In this document: positions 8,459 to 16,215 of the stretch, piece by piece
Layout of the letters: each line of letters starts with the position of its first letter
Numbering within the stretch: the first letter of the stretch is position 1
Assembly (NCBI GenBank): GCA_002309635.1
Contig: DBXO01000039.1
Location: 1 to 64,000, forward strand
DNA from: Ruminococcus flavefaciens
GTDB lineage: Bacteria > Bacillota > Clostridia > Oscillospirales > Ruminococcaceae
Length of the DNA: 64,000 nucleotides
Direction: 5' to 3'
The notes under the pieces: model-generated
Told to the model about the DNA's origin: nothing
Database searches by the model: none
Seen by the model: the letters and a program-made list of their open reading frames with translations, nothing else
Position numbers and translations under genes: made by a program

Positions 8459-9109
8459 ATGAAAAGTATTAAATTTACCGCAGCAATACTTGCCGCGTTC
8501 ACGCTCTGCCTGAGCGCAGGCTGCTCCGAGAGCGGCAGCGACGGGGCAAAGCCGCAGGATACAGCCCCGGCTGCTCAGTCTGCCGAAGCTCCCGAAGTTC
8601 CCGAAGCGGAGACATGGGCTCAAACGTTTATCCCCTCAAAAGCAGAACAGCTCGATATAACAAAGCTCCCGCCGTTTGAACTCAGCTCCGACGATCTTCA
8701 TAACGGAGTATGGGATACAGACATCACCAATACAAAAAACGGCTCAAACCGTTCGCCTCAGCTCTCATGGCAAGCCGTAGACGGCGCCGCCTGCTATGCT
8801 GTATATATGATAGATACAGGCACTGACGGCTATAGCTCATGGATGCACTGGAAGTCTCTTACAGAGGATACCTCCCTCCCCGCAGGACGGGCTGCCAGGG
8901 ATGAGTATATAGGCCCCTATCCCCCCGAGGGCACACACGTTTATGAGATACTTGTATTCGCAATGAAGCAGGCTCCCGAAAAGCTGAAAGGCTCATTCAA
9001 CACCTCCAATCCCAAGCTTCTTGAAGCATTCAGGGTAATGAACGGCACAGATGGCGGAAACATCATCGCCTGCGGACACATAAAGGGCACATATACCTAC
9101 GGAGACTAA
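8459..9109 (+). CDS. PEBP (YbhB/YbcL-type) lipoprotein
   Basis: 216 residues with a lipoprotein signal (lipobox LSAGC, Cys21) and a Pro/Ala-rich spacer, so it is probably surface-anchored. The core matches the phosphatidylethanolamine-binding / Raf-kinase-inhibitor-like family: RSPQLSWQAVDGA, WMHWKS, then GPYPPEGTHVYEI, which line the anion pocket. Bacterial members are of uncertain function; ligand or protease-inhibitor roles have been proposed for some. RBS AAGGAG at 8445-8450. Its stop codon directly adjoins the ATG of the next gene, suggesting a two-gene operon. Confidence 0.82.
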   Translation: MKSIKFTAAILAAFTLCLSAGCSESGSDGAKPQDTAPAAQSAEAPEVPEAETWAQTFIPSKAEQLDITKLPPFELSSDDLHNGVWDTDITNTKNGSNRSPQLSWQAVDGAACYAVYMIDTGTDGYSSWMHWKSLTEDTSLPAGRAARDEYIGPYPPEGTHVYEILVFAMKQAPEKLKGSFNTSNPKLLEAFRVMNGTDGGNIIACGHIKGTYTYGD

Positions 9110-9838
9110 ATGACAGGATCAAAGGAAAAACACACCGTTCTTACGTCTGACGGTGTACAGGAATACATATTGGAGCGAAAAAGGGTCAAGAACATAAATC
9201 TGCGTGTGAGACCCGACTGTACAGTCTGGGTATCTGCCCCTAGCAGAGTGCCCGTCAGTGAGATAGAAAGCTTCATACGCTCAAGGTGCAGATATATCAG
9301 ACGTGCGGCAGAATATTTCCGCAGCCGCCCCCAGAAAGCAAGAACAGAGCTCCAGTGTGCCAGCGGAGAGAAGATAAAGCTTCTCGGCACCGACATAGAG
9401 TTGAAAATAGTACAGGACTCATCTGAATATTCCGAAAGAGACGGCTCAAGACTGTATATCCACGTAAGAGACCGCGGCAACAAGGAGCGCAGGAAGAAGC
9501 TTTTCAGCGCATGGCTGGACGAGGTATGTACCGAGATATTCACCGAGATAATGCATGACGTACACGAGCGCTTCTCGGAGTACGATCTGCCTTTTCCGCA
9601 GCTCAAGCTCCGCACCATGACCTCCCGCTGGGGAAGCTGTCACCCGTCAAAGGGGATAATAACCCTCAACAGGCGGCTCATAGAGGCTCCGCGGCACTGC
9701 ATAGAGCAGGTGGTGACACACGAGTTCTGCCACTTCGTACACCCCGACCACAGCAAGGACTTCTACGCCCTTTTGCAGCATATGTACCCCGAATGGCGCT
9801 ACAGCAAGGCTGTGCTTGAAAGTTCGGTTATACTGTGA
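9110..9838 (+). CDS. YgjP-type metallopeptidase (DUF45/M48 family)
   Basis: 242 residues, no signal peptide. The C-terminal half carries RWGSCHPSKGIITLN and the zinc site HEFCHFVHPDHSKDFY (HExxH plus a downstream His), the hallmark of the YgjP/SprT-like family. The N-terminal half is a small basic domain (RKRVKNINLRVRPD) typical of DUF45 members. A hydrolase acting on protein is likely; no substrate is known for most members. It starts one base after the PEBP stop, with GGAG just inside that gene. The pairing with the PEBP gene is not one I recognise. Confidence 0.8.
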   Translation: MTGSKEKHTVLTSDGVQEYILERKRVKNINLRVRPDCTVWVSAPSRVPVSEIESFIRSRCRYIRRAAEYFRSRPQKARTELQCASGEKIKLLGTDIELKIVQDSSEYSERDGSRLYIHVRDRGNKERRKKLFSAWLDEVCTEIFTEIMHDVHERFSEYDLPFPQLKLRTMTSRWGSCHPSKGIITLNRRLIEAPRHCIEQVVTHEFCHFVHPDHSKDFYALLQHMYPEWRYSKAVLESSVIL

Positions 9839-9855
9839 CACGATTATACAAAAAA

Positions 9856-9900
9856 TCTGAAGCAGCACCTTTTAAGTAATGCTGCTTCAGATTATTTTTT
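9856..9900. terminator. Bidirectional terminator
   Basis: Twelve-base stem TCTGAAGCAGCA / TGCTGCTTCAGA (9856-9867 with 9880-9891), with T-rich sequence on both sides. It serves the YgjP gene and the convergent acyltransferase, whose stop codon lies inside the stem. Confidence 0.88.
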
Positions 9901-10952
9901 TGATGAGAGGTATCTTTTTTAATATCCATATTATTCCTAAACAAGCTGCAATAACAAAAAATACATGTAAAGCAATCAGGAAAAGATTGTCTATATATTT
10001 TTGTGGCAACGATAGCTTATTGCTTAAGTTGAGCATCAAATTATGAAGTATATAAATTCCAAGAGTGTTTTTCGATACAATAACTATTATTTTATTGTCT
10101 TTTTTGTAATCCAGACACAGTCCATACCAGAAAACAGTGCTAAGCAGTATTGGAACAGTACTGTATCCGCCTGTGACAATATTCCACGAATGCCCATCGA
10201 GCGCAACAGATTTAAAAAAAGCATAAGAATACAGCATCAGAGCAGAAAGCATTATTCCGATACAACAGATAACACACCTCTTTTTTGCAGGGAATCCAGC
10301 GATCTTATCCTTGTACCTATATGCTAATCCTCCTAAACAAAAATATACGATCGTATAGCTTGATGTAGTAAACATATTTAACAGGGGGGGGAGTAACGGA
10401 GACAGGATTTTTTTCAAAACCAACATAGATATATTCGAAAATGTGCGTAATAAAATTAAGCCCAAATGAAAAAAAAGCGCTTACAGCTGTAAAATAACCA
10501 AATGCTTTTATATTTGTATCATAAAGGGCTTTTAATGCAGATAACCAGATATAAACGCAAAACAACGCTCCCATAAACCAAAAAAAGTATAATTCTTCCC
10601 TCAAATTCAATACACCGGAAACAAATCTGCCCAATTCAAACGGTTCATCTTTTATCCAGTAATAAAGAAATGATAAAACAGGGCACCAAAAAACAGTCAT
10701 CACTACCAGTTTTACGCATTTTGAGACATGTTTTTTCAAGTTAAAGGGCTTGCTGAAAAGCAAATATCCGTTTACGAATAAGAAAATCGGTACGCCGACA
10801 GATAATAATCCATTAAAACAGTAATGCACGTTAGCCAATATTGATTCGGAATCTACAATATCTCTGTCCACATAAAAACTATGACTGAATACTACAAAGA
10901 AAATAGCTATGCATTTCATCAGATCCAAATTATAGTATCTTTTGGCCTCCAT
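9887..10952 (-). pseudogene. Acyltransferase-3 family gene, frameshifted at a C8 tract
   Basis: Two overlapping frames together make one integral-membrane O-acyltransferase (OafA/YrhL type). The first begins at ATG 10952 (RBS AGAGG; an earlier ATG at 10985 is less likely) with the family's N-terminus NLDLMKCIAIFFVVFSHSF. It ends at 10317. The second covers the C-terminal helices (YTIVYFCLGGLAYRYKDKI...) and ends at 9887. They join if one C is removed from the eight-C run at 10384-10391 (coding strand), giving about 355 residues. The family transfers acetyl or other acyl groups to cell-surface sugars. The gene is very A+T-rich compared with its neighbours. It could be a decayed gene, a phase-variable gene or a sequencing error in a homopolymer. 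Confidence 0.72.
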
Positions 10953-11109
10953 ATCTTTACCTCTTTTAGCGGTTTGATAATTCAAGATTTGATTTAATTA
11001 TACATTTTTCAGAATAAAGTTTCTGTTATTTTCTTTAAATTATTTGTAAAAATGCAGTAAAATCGTTATATTAAATAATATTTGTATATTCCTCCTATAA
11101 TTCCAAAGA

Positions 11110-11136
11110 AAAAACCCGAGTATCACTCGGGTTTTT
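11110..11136 (-). terminator. Terminator overlapping the end of the lipoprotein gene
   Basis: Twelve-base stem AAAAACCCGAGT / ACTCGGGTTTTT with a three-base loop. The TGA stop of the minus-strand gene (11123-11125) falls in and beside the loop. Confidence 0.88.
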
Positions 11137-12304
11137 CTTTATCTTCAATGCCGGATTCGCAAACGCTGTCGTCAAAACGGTCAGTCATGGCGCTTCTGAG
11201 GTCGTCAAGGGACCTGAATCCCTCTATGACCGTATCTCCCTCTTTAAAAGCGTCGCCGTAGACAGAGGTATAGAACCGTGAATAGCTTGGCAGCCCCATT
11301 TTCGCAGCAGGAGCGTCGCCGCCGCAGTGGTCGGGAGAAAACACATCAAGGAAATATGCAAAGCTGTAGTACTCTGTCTTTCTGCTCTTTTGATCCTCAC
11401 TGCTCCCTGAGCCCTTTTTCTCCGTCAGCTCCGCAGTCATACGGTAAACGAAGCAGAGAGCGTTTCTTCCCCATTTTGCTGTATCCTCCGCAGGGGTATA
11501 CAGCTCCGCTCCGAGAAGCTCCATACCGCCAAGCTTTTTGTCCTCCCATTCCTCTGCAAGCTGCCGAAGCCCTGCCTGCGCCAGCCCGTCCATCTTCTCA
11601 TATGAAGCCCTGTCCACGTCTCCGAGATTCTTCACATAAACGGGTAAACCGACAACATTGTACGTTTTCTCAAAGCATTCGGGAATATATCCCTGTCCGA
11701 AGCAGTCCGCGGCTATCTCGTCCTCAGTGCCGCTTCCGAAGCGTATTTTCACCTTATCGCCGTTGCTTAGCCCGCTGCACGGCTCCGCGCTGACAGGTAT
11801 ATTCTTTACAGGCATGTCCTCAGTACTGAGAACAAGCTCACCGTCAGGCTCGACTCCCGAATAGTTAAAACCGATATAGTCAAAGGGGTCAAATGGCACA
11901 GCCTCCTCGAGACCGTCCACAACTATCTCCTTGTCAGTGACATCAAGTCTTATTCTGAAGCTTTCCTCAAGCTTCCCGATATTGTCTCTGTCCCACTCAA
12001 AGCTGATGATATCGCCGTTTGACAGCATATCTGACCTGTCGGGAGCTCCGCACAGGTATTTTTCCAGCTCATACACTGCTCTTTCGGCAGCTTTTCTGCT
12101 GCTTTCGTCATTGACTCCGAAAGCCTTCGGGTTATCGGCTACCATTTTCTGAAAGTCTATATCAAAGTCCGCAGAAGCAGCGGTATCAAGGCCGCTGAAG
12201 CTGTATTCAAGGTAATCGTTGGGGTCTATCACAACGCGTCCGCAGCTGACGAGAGCAGCCGCCGCAAGCAGGGTCACCGCCAATTTCAGTATGTTATCTT
12301 TCAA
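11123..12304 (-). CDS. Lipoprotein of unknown function
   Basis: 393 residues from a TTG start at 12304, chosen for GGAGG eight bases upstream; the next residues form a lipoprotein signal (lipobox LVSC, Cys21). Two stretches resemble each other, DPNDYLEYSFSG (about 27-38) and DPFDYIGFNYSG (about 140-151). Each is followed by a segment with Leu/Val-rich strands and a SNGD motif, so the protein probably holds two tandem copies of one extracellular domain. The C-terminal third is Asp/Glu/Lys-rich. No catalytic motif was found and the family was not recognised. Divergent from the esterase gene. Confidence 0.65.
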   Translation of the reverse strand: MKDNILKLAVTLLAAAALVSCGRVVIDPNDYLEYSFSGLDTAASADFDIDFQKMVADNPKAFGVNDESSRKAAERAVYELEKYLCGAPDRSDMLSNGDIISFEWDRDNIGKLEESFRIRLDVTDKEIVVDGLEEAVPFDPFDYIGFNYSGVEPDGELVLSTEDMPVKNIPVSAEPCSGLSNGDKVKIRFGSGTEDEIAADCFGQGYIPECFEKTYNVVGLPVYVKNLGDVDRASYEKMDGLAQAGLRQLAEEWEDKKLGGMELLGAELYTPAEDTAKWGRNALCFVYRMTAELTEKKGSGSSEDQKSRKTEYYSFAYFLDVFSPDHCGGDAPAAKMGLPSYSRFYTSVYGDAFKEGDTVIEGFRSLDDLRSAMTDRFDDSVCESGIEDKEKPE

Positions 12305-12375
12305 AGCAAAAGCCTCCGTTCGTTTAACACAAAAACTATTATATCACAAGCGGTTTTCACAGTCAATACGCCGCC

Positions 12376-12404
12376 TTGACACAGCTGCAGAAGCCTGATA
12401 TAAT
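12376..12404 (+). promoter_or_regulatory. Consensus promoter of the esterase gene
   Basis: TTGACA 12376-12381, 17-base spacer, TATAAT 12399-12404. Confidence 0.9.
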
Positions 12405-12437
12405 AAACAAAACAGAACTCGCAGAGGAAGTGAATAT

Positions 12438-13310
12438 ATGTCATTGGGCAGCTATCTGTTCAGAAAAATGTGCACCAAAAGCGACACACAGCGAGACAGC
12501 GGACTGACAACGCCTGCTGAAATAGAACGTTACGACGATATCACCTACGGCAGCGACCCAAAGTGGAACGTCCTCGACGTATATCGTCCAAAAGCGTCAT
12601 CAGGCAAAAAGCTCCCCGTGATAGTGAGCTTTCACGGCGGCGGCTGGGTATACGGCGACAAGGGTGTGTACCAGTATTACTGCATGGATCTTGCAAAGCG
12701 CGGATTTGCCGTAGTGAACTACAGCTACCGCCTTGCGCCGAAGCACCGGTATCCCGCCCCCTTCGAGGACACCAACGAGGTATTTTCGTGGCTCATGGGG
12801 AATGCGGAAAAGTTCGGCTTAGACACCGACAATATATTTGCTGTGGGCGACTCCGCAGGCGCAACGGGTATAGCCCTCTACGCATGCATACTCACCTCTG
12901 CGGACTACGCAGAAAAGTTCAGTTTCAAGCCTCCCGCAGGACTGAGGATAAGAGGCCTCGCCCTCAACTGCGGCATATACGACACCGAGCATTTCTGCTC
13001 CGTAAAGACGCTTAAGGACTATCTTCCAAGGCATGACAAGGATAAGGCCCTGTCCGACCTTACCGTAATAAAGCACGTGACCCCCGACTTTCCGCCCAGC
13101 TTCATAATGACCGCAAACTGCGACAGTCTCCGCAGCGAATCCCCGCTGCTCGAAAAGGCGCTGAAAGAAAAGGGAGTCCCCTGCAGATATAAGGAATACG
13201 GCAGCGATGAATGCAAGCTCTTTCACGTATTCCACTGCAACATAAAAACAGCCGAAGCCGCAGAAGCCAATGATGACGAATGCAGTTTCTTCAGGGAACT
13301 TATTAAATAA
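12438..13310 (+). CDS. Alpha/beta hydrolase, HSL-type esterase
   Basis: 290 residues, no signal peptide. Clear hormone-sensitive-lipase family motifs: oxyanion-hole HGGGW (66-70), nucleophile elbow GDSAG with Ser139, and a probable catalytic His in the C-terminal FHVFHCN segment. Such enzymes hydrolyse short-chain carboxylic esters; in a fibre degrader, deacetylation of sugars taken into the cell is a plausible use (inference). RBS GAGGAAG before ATG 12438. It has its own promoter and terminator, so it is monocistronic. Confidence 0.85.
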   Translation: MSLGSYLFRKMCTKSDTQRDSGLTTPAEIERYDDITYGSDPKWNVLDVYRPKASSGKKLPVIVSFHGGGWVYGDKGVYQYYCMDLAKRGFAVVNYSYRLAPKHRYPAPFEDTNEVFSWLMGNAEKFGLDTDNIFAVGDSAGATGIALYACILTSADYAEKFSFKPPAGLRIRGLALNCGIYDTEHFCSVKTLKDYLPRHDKDKALSDLTVIKHVTPDFPPSFIMTANCDSLRSESPLLEKALKEKGVPCRYKEYGSDECKLFHVFHCNIKTAEAAEANDDECSFFRELIK

Positions 13311-13315
13311 GACAG

Positions 13316-13353
13316 AACAGGCATAAGAGAGCTGCTCCCTTATGCCTGTTTTT
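13316..13353 (+). terminator. Terminator of the esterase gene
   Basis: Stem AACAGGCATAAG / CTTATGCCTGTT followed by a T run. Confidence 0.9.
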
Positions 13354-13384
13354 AATACGCACTCAGCGAGGACGCATTTCCATA

Positions 13385-14200
13385 TCAGAATTTATATCCG
13401 AGGGTCTTTATCCTGTCCGCAGAATCGCTTATCTCAGCCCACGAATAGTCTATCATGTACTCGCCGTGGTAGTTGCTGAACGCGGCGGTGTCGCCTGCGA
13501 AAAGATCGTACAGATCGCAGTCCACAGCCTCCTTGTTGACAAGTATCTGTCTGTTCTGCTTTATGATGACGTTATGGAAACCTGCGTTCTCGATGTCCTT
13601 TATAAGGTCTGAAACGTACTGGGATATCTTTTTCGAGGTAGGTCTGTCGAAGTCCTCCACCTCCAGAACATCGGCAGCTATCTCCTTGCTTGTGACAGGA
13701 TAACCGCACTGGTCTATGAGGTAGGCGAATATTTCCTTTGAAATAGTCCTTGAGAATTTCAGCGGCACATCATCCCTGCCGAACACGCGGAAGTTTCCGA
13801 AGGTGCGTATCTTGAGCTTGTCCCCTCCCTTGTTCTCGGGCTGTGGGGTGTACCTGAAATTATTGAACTCGTTGCGGATATCCTCCTCGGTATAGGGCTT
13901 CATAATATAGCCGCTGGGACGCATCTGTATAGCGGCAAAGGCATACTCGGAATAGCTGGTAACGAAGACGATATTGCACATCGGCGAGTGCTTTTTGAGC
14001 TCGATAGCCACCTGTATGCCCGACATCTGACCGATGCGGATATCGAGGAAGGCCGCGTCGAACTGCTCGGGGTTGTCATATTCAAGGAACTGGGACGGCC
14101 TGCGGAAGGAAACTATCTCCGCCTCGGGGCAGACCTTATGAAGCGTATCTACAAGAAGCTGTAGTGCGAAGCGTTCATCATCAATTGCCAGAATTTTCAT
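13385..14200 (-). CDS. Response regulator with SARP-like DNA-binding domain
   Basis: 271 residues; ATG 14200 preceded by GAAGGAG. The receiver domain (1-115) has all key residues: Asp7/Asp8, phospho-acceptor Asp53 (AAFLDIRIG), Thr81 and Lys101 (YIMKPY). A second domain (about 130-271) begins LKIRTFGNFRVF and continues as a winged helix like those of SARP/BTAD-type activators (SRTISKEIFAYLIDQCGYPVTSKEIAADVL). It overlaps the histidine-kinase gene by 20 bases, so the two form one two-component system. Target genes are unknown; the nearest divergent transcripts are the structured RNA and the GH74 gene. Confidence 0.85.
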   Translation of the reverse strand: MKILAIDDERFALQLLVDTLHKVCPEAEIVSFRRPSQFLEYDNPEQFDAAFLDIRIGQMSGIQVAIELKKHSPMCNIVFVTSYSEYAFAAIQMRPSGYIMKPYTEEDIRNEFNNFRYTPQPENKGGDKLKIRTFGNFRVFGRDDVPLKFSRTISKEIFAYLIDQCGYPVTSKEIAADVLEVEDFDRPTSKKISQYVSDLIKDIENAGFHNVIIKQNRQILVNKEAVDCDLYDLFAGDTAAFSNYHGEYMIDYSWAEISDSADRIKTLGYKF

Positions 14201-15497
14201 CGTGATTCTCCTTCGGAATAAGAATAGTACACTCTGTTCCCTCATTGGGAGCGCTTTTTATTATAAGCATGCCGCCGCACTCGTCGTAAAGACGCTTGCG
14301 GACGTTGGAAATACCGATATGGCTGTCGTCCAGCTGTTTCAGGGATTCAACATCAAATCCGCCGCCGTCGTCGCGGATTATGACCTTGTGGAACTTCTCC
14401 GCCTCCTCAGTAGAGATACACACTGTACCGCAGCCGCTCTCGGATCTGTTGATACCGTGCTTTACGGCATTTTCCACCAGCGGCTGGACCGTAAGTACGG
14501 GCAGCATAAAATCCACATCTGCTATATCGAATATAATATCGAGATCATCACCGAACCTTATTTTTTCCAGTGAAAGGTAAACTTTGGTATGCTCGATCTC
14601 GTCCCTAATGGGTACAAGACTTTTATGGGTCATGGCTTCAAGATTCTTTCTCAGAAACTTTGAAAAGTCGATAAGAGCCTTTTTTGCCTGAGAAGCGTCC
14701 TTGTCGCACAGATAGGTTATAGAGGTGAGCGAATTGTACATAAAATGAGGCTGTATCTGTGAAAGCATGAGCATGCGCTTGCTTCGCTCCAGCTCCAGCT
14801 CACTGGTACGGAGCTTTATCTTCATCTCGCTCTGATATATGGCGACAAGATAGAAATAATAGATGATAACGTCAAGCGCAACTATCTCGTCCATAAGATC
14901 AACGACGATATACGCCGCCTCAAGATAACATTCCGCAAGGGTGAGGAAGACGATGAATATTACCGTAGCTCCCTTGCTCATTTCCTTTTCCTTGATAAAG
15001 AGGATAGAGTACCTCATAAGCAGCAGCAGATATATCATACCCACGAAATAAGGCAGCATCATCAGCGGACCGTCCCTGTAGTCAAGGTGCTTGGTATAGC
15101 TGAAAACGACCCCCGGATTCGCAAGGTTGATTATCTCGGCAAAAATACATACGAACTCAGGTATAAACAGTATATGTTTCTTTTTTACGGGAGCTATCAG
15201 CAGCAGCTCCACATAGGCTATCATTGGGAAAAGTACGTGTTCCAGAGCGGAACGCAGATAAAACAGTGTGATCGCCACATCATCGCGGTAGTCTTTATGC
15301 GGGTCGAACAGACTTCCCTTGAACCAGTCCCTCAGACCCGTATTTATCACTATCACCGAAAGCATGACAACGATGGCGATAACGTGATCCGTACCGTAAG
15401 GACGTTCCTTGCGGTTTTCGATGAGCATTATTATGATACCGAGGATAAGAGCTATTGACAGGAAGTTTAATTTTATGAGTTCTAAAACCAATTGCAT
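14181..15497 (-). CDS. LytS/YehU-type sensor histidine kinase
   Basis: 438 residues. The N-terminal 220 residues form about six to seven membrane helices with no large outer domain. A short coiled linker (ELELERSKRMLML) leads to the His_kinase box QIQPHFMYN with phospho-acceptor His251. The ATPase domain has its N box VQPLVENAVKHG and G box DDGGGFD. This is the class that pairs with LytTR- or SARP-type regulators; here the regulator gene overlaps the 3' end by 20 bases. The signal is unknown; a membrane-buried sensor suggests a hydrophobic or membrane-borne cue (inference). RBS AGGTGG. Confidence 0.88.
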   Translation of the reverse strand: MQLVLELIKLNFLSIALILGIIIMLIENRKERPYGTDHVIAIVVMLSVIVINTGLRDWFKGSLFDPHKDYRDDVAITLFYLRSALEHVLFPMIAYVELLLIAPVKKKHILFIPEFVCIFAEIINLANPGVVFSYTKHLDYRDGPLMMLPYFVGMIYLLLLMRYSILFIKEKEMSKGATVIFIVFLTLAECYLEAAYIVVDLMDEIVALDVIIYYFYLVAIYQSEMKIKLRTSELELERSKRMLMLSQIQPHFMYNSLTSITYLCDKDASQAKKALIDFSKFLRKNLEAMTHKSLVPIRDEIEHTKVYLSLEKIRFGDDLDIIFDIADVDFMLPVLTVQPLVENAVKHGINRSESGCGTVCISTEEAEKFHKVIIRDDGGGFDVESLKQLDDSHIGISNVRKRLYDECGGMLIIKSAPNEGTECTILIPKENHDENSGN

Positions 15498-15550
15498 CGA
15501 ATTGCCACCTACTGAATCGAAAAAAATGGAAAAAATAAATATGTAATAAT

Positions 15551-15579
15551 ATTATATCACATTCTGCACTGTTTGTAAA
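15551..15579 (-). promoter_or_regulatory. Promoter of the two-component operon
   Basis: On the minus strand TTTACA (15579-15574), 17-base spacer, TATAAT (15556-15551). Confidence 0.8.
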
Positions 15580-15774
15580 GAAAAAAAGTCTCATTTTTTG
15601 TAGGGATTTTCAAATACACAGGTGTGACAGAGGGATATATTTTTTATAAATAGCGTAATACTGCCCAAAAGCTGTTATTTTTTCCCTGCGAAAATAAGTA
15701 ATTTTTTTGTTGAACCATGTGGAACAGGCTGTGTTAGAATAATTTTTGGGATATGATATGAATATATCGTGATT

Positions 15775-15998
15775 GTAGAAAGGGAGCCAGGCGCTGCAGT
15801 CGTATGGAACTGGGGGGAAAACAGTGCTGGTGCGGTCGTGTACCGTCCAAAACGGGCTGTAGTGTCTCCTTCTCTACTTGCAGATTCCACACTGTCCGTA
15901 CAGAGAGAGCGGAGAGTGTTTTTCATGAGAATATCTTCAGATGTCATATGTTTCATTGCTCAACATCTCGCGCAGTCGTCAGACTGCGCACTTTTTTT
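15775..15998 (+). ncRNA. Candidate structured RNA ending in a terminator
   Basis: No credible gene lies in the 718-base gap 15498-16215, but this part is rich in complementary pairs. A long helix forms from 15775-15786 with 15866-15877 (eleven of twelve pairs), continued by 15791-15799 with 15857-15865 (nine of nine, three G-U). A second hairpin is ACACT...CCG / CGG...AGTGT (15889-15919), a third AUAUC / GAUGU near 15931-15944. An eight-base terminator stem GCGCAGTC / GACTGCGC (15970-15989) with a T7 run closes it. It ends about 218 bases before the GH74 start and before that gene's promoter, so it looks like an independent small RNA rather than a leader. I could not match it to 6S, RNase P, tmRNA, SRP RNA or a riboswitch. 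The 5' end is uncertain; a weak promoter (TTGAAC 15710, TAGAAT 15735) precedes it. Confidence 0.5.
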
Positions 15999-16110
15999 GC
16001 CCTTATGATTGTGAACCGGCTCCGTTTATGAGTTAACGGAATGTTCATTTTTGGCTACTGCAAAATAGTATTCTCATTATATCCTATAGTGTCATAACGG
16101 GGCAAATTCA

Positions 16111-16139
16111 TTGACACCGAATGCGTGAAATGATAGAAT
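16111..16139 (+). promoter_or_regulatory. Promoter of the GH74 gene
   Basis: TTGACA 16111-16116, 17-base spacer, TAGAAT 16134-16139. The RBS AAAGGA lies at 16202-16207. Confidence 0.85.
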
Positions 16140-16215
16140 TAAGATGAAAACAAGCGCAGATAAAGGTATTGGGAATATCGGATATTAAAATACACAAACA
16201 GAAAGGAAAATCACA

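Noticed and set aside
15775..15998. 6S RNA, RNase P RNA, tmRNA or SRP RNA
   Set aside because: The outer helix closes at 15877 and further hairpins follow, unlike 6S. The conserved core words of RNase P, tmRNA tag and SRP loop are absent.
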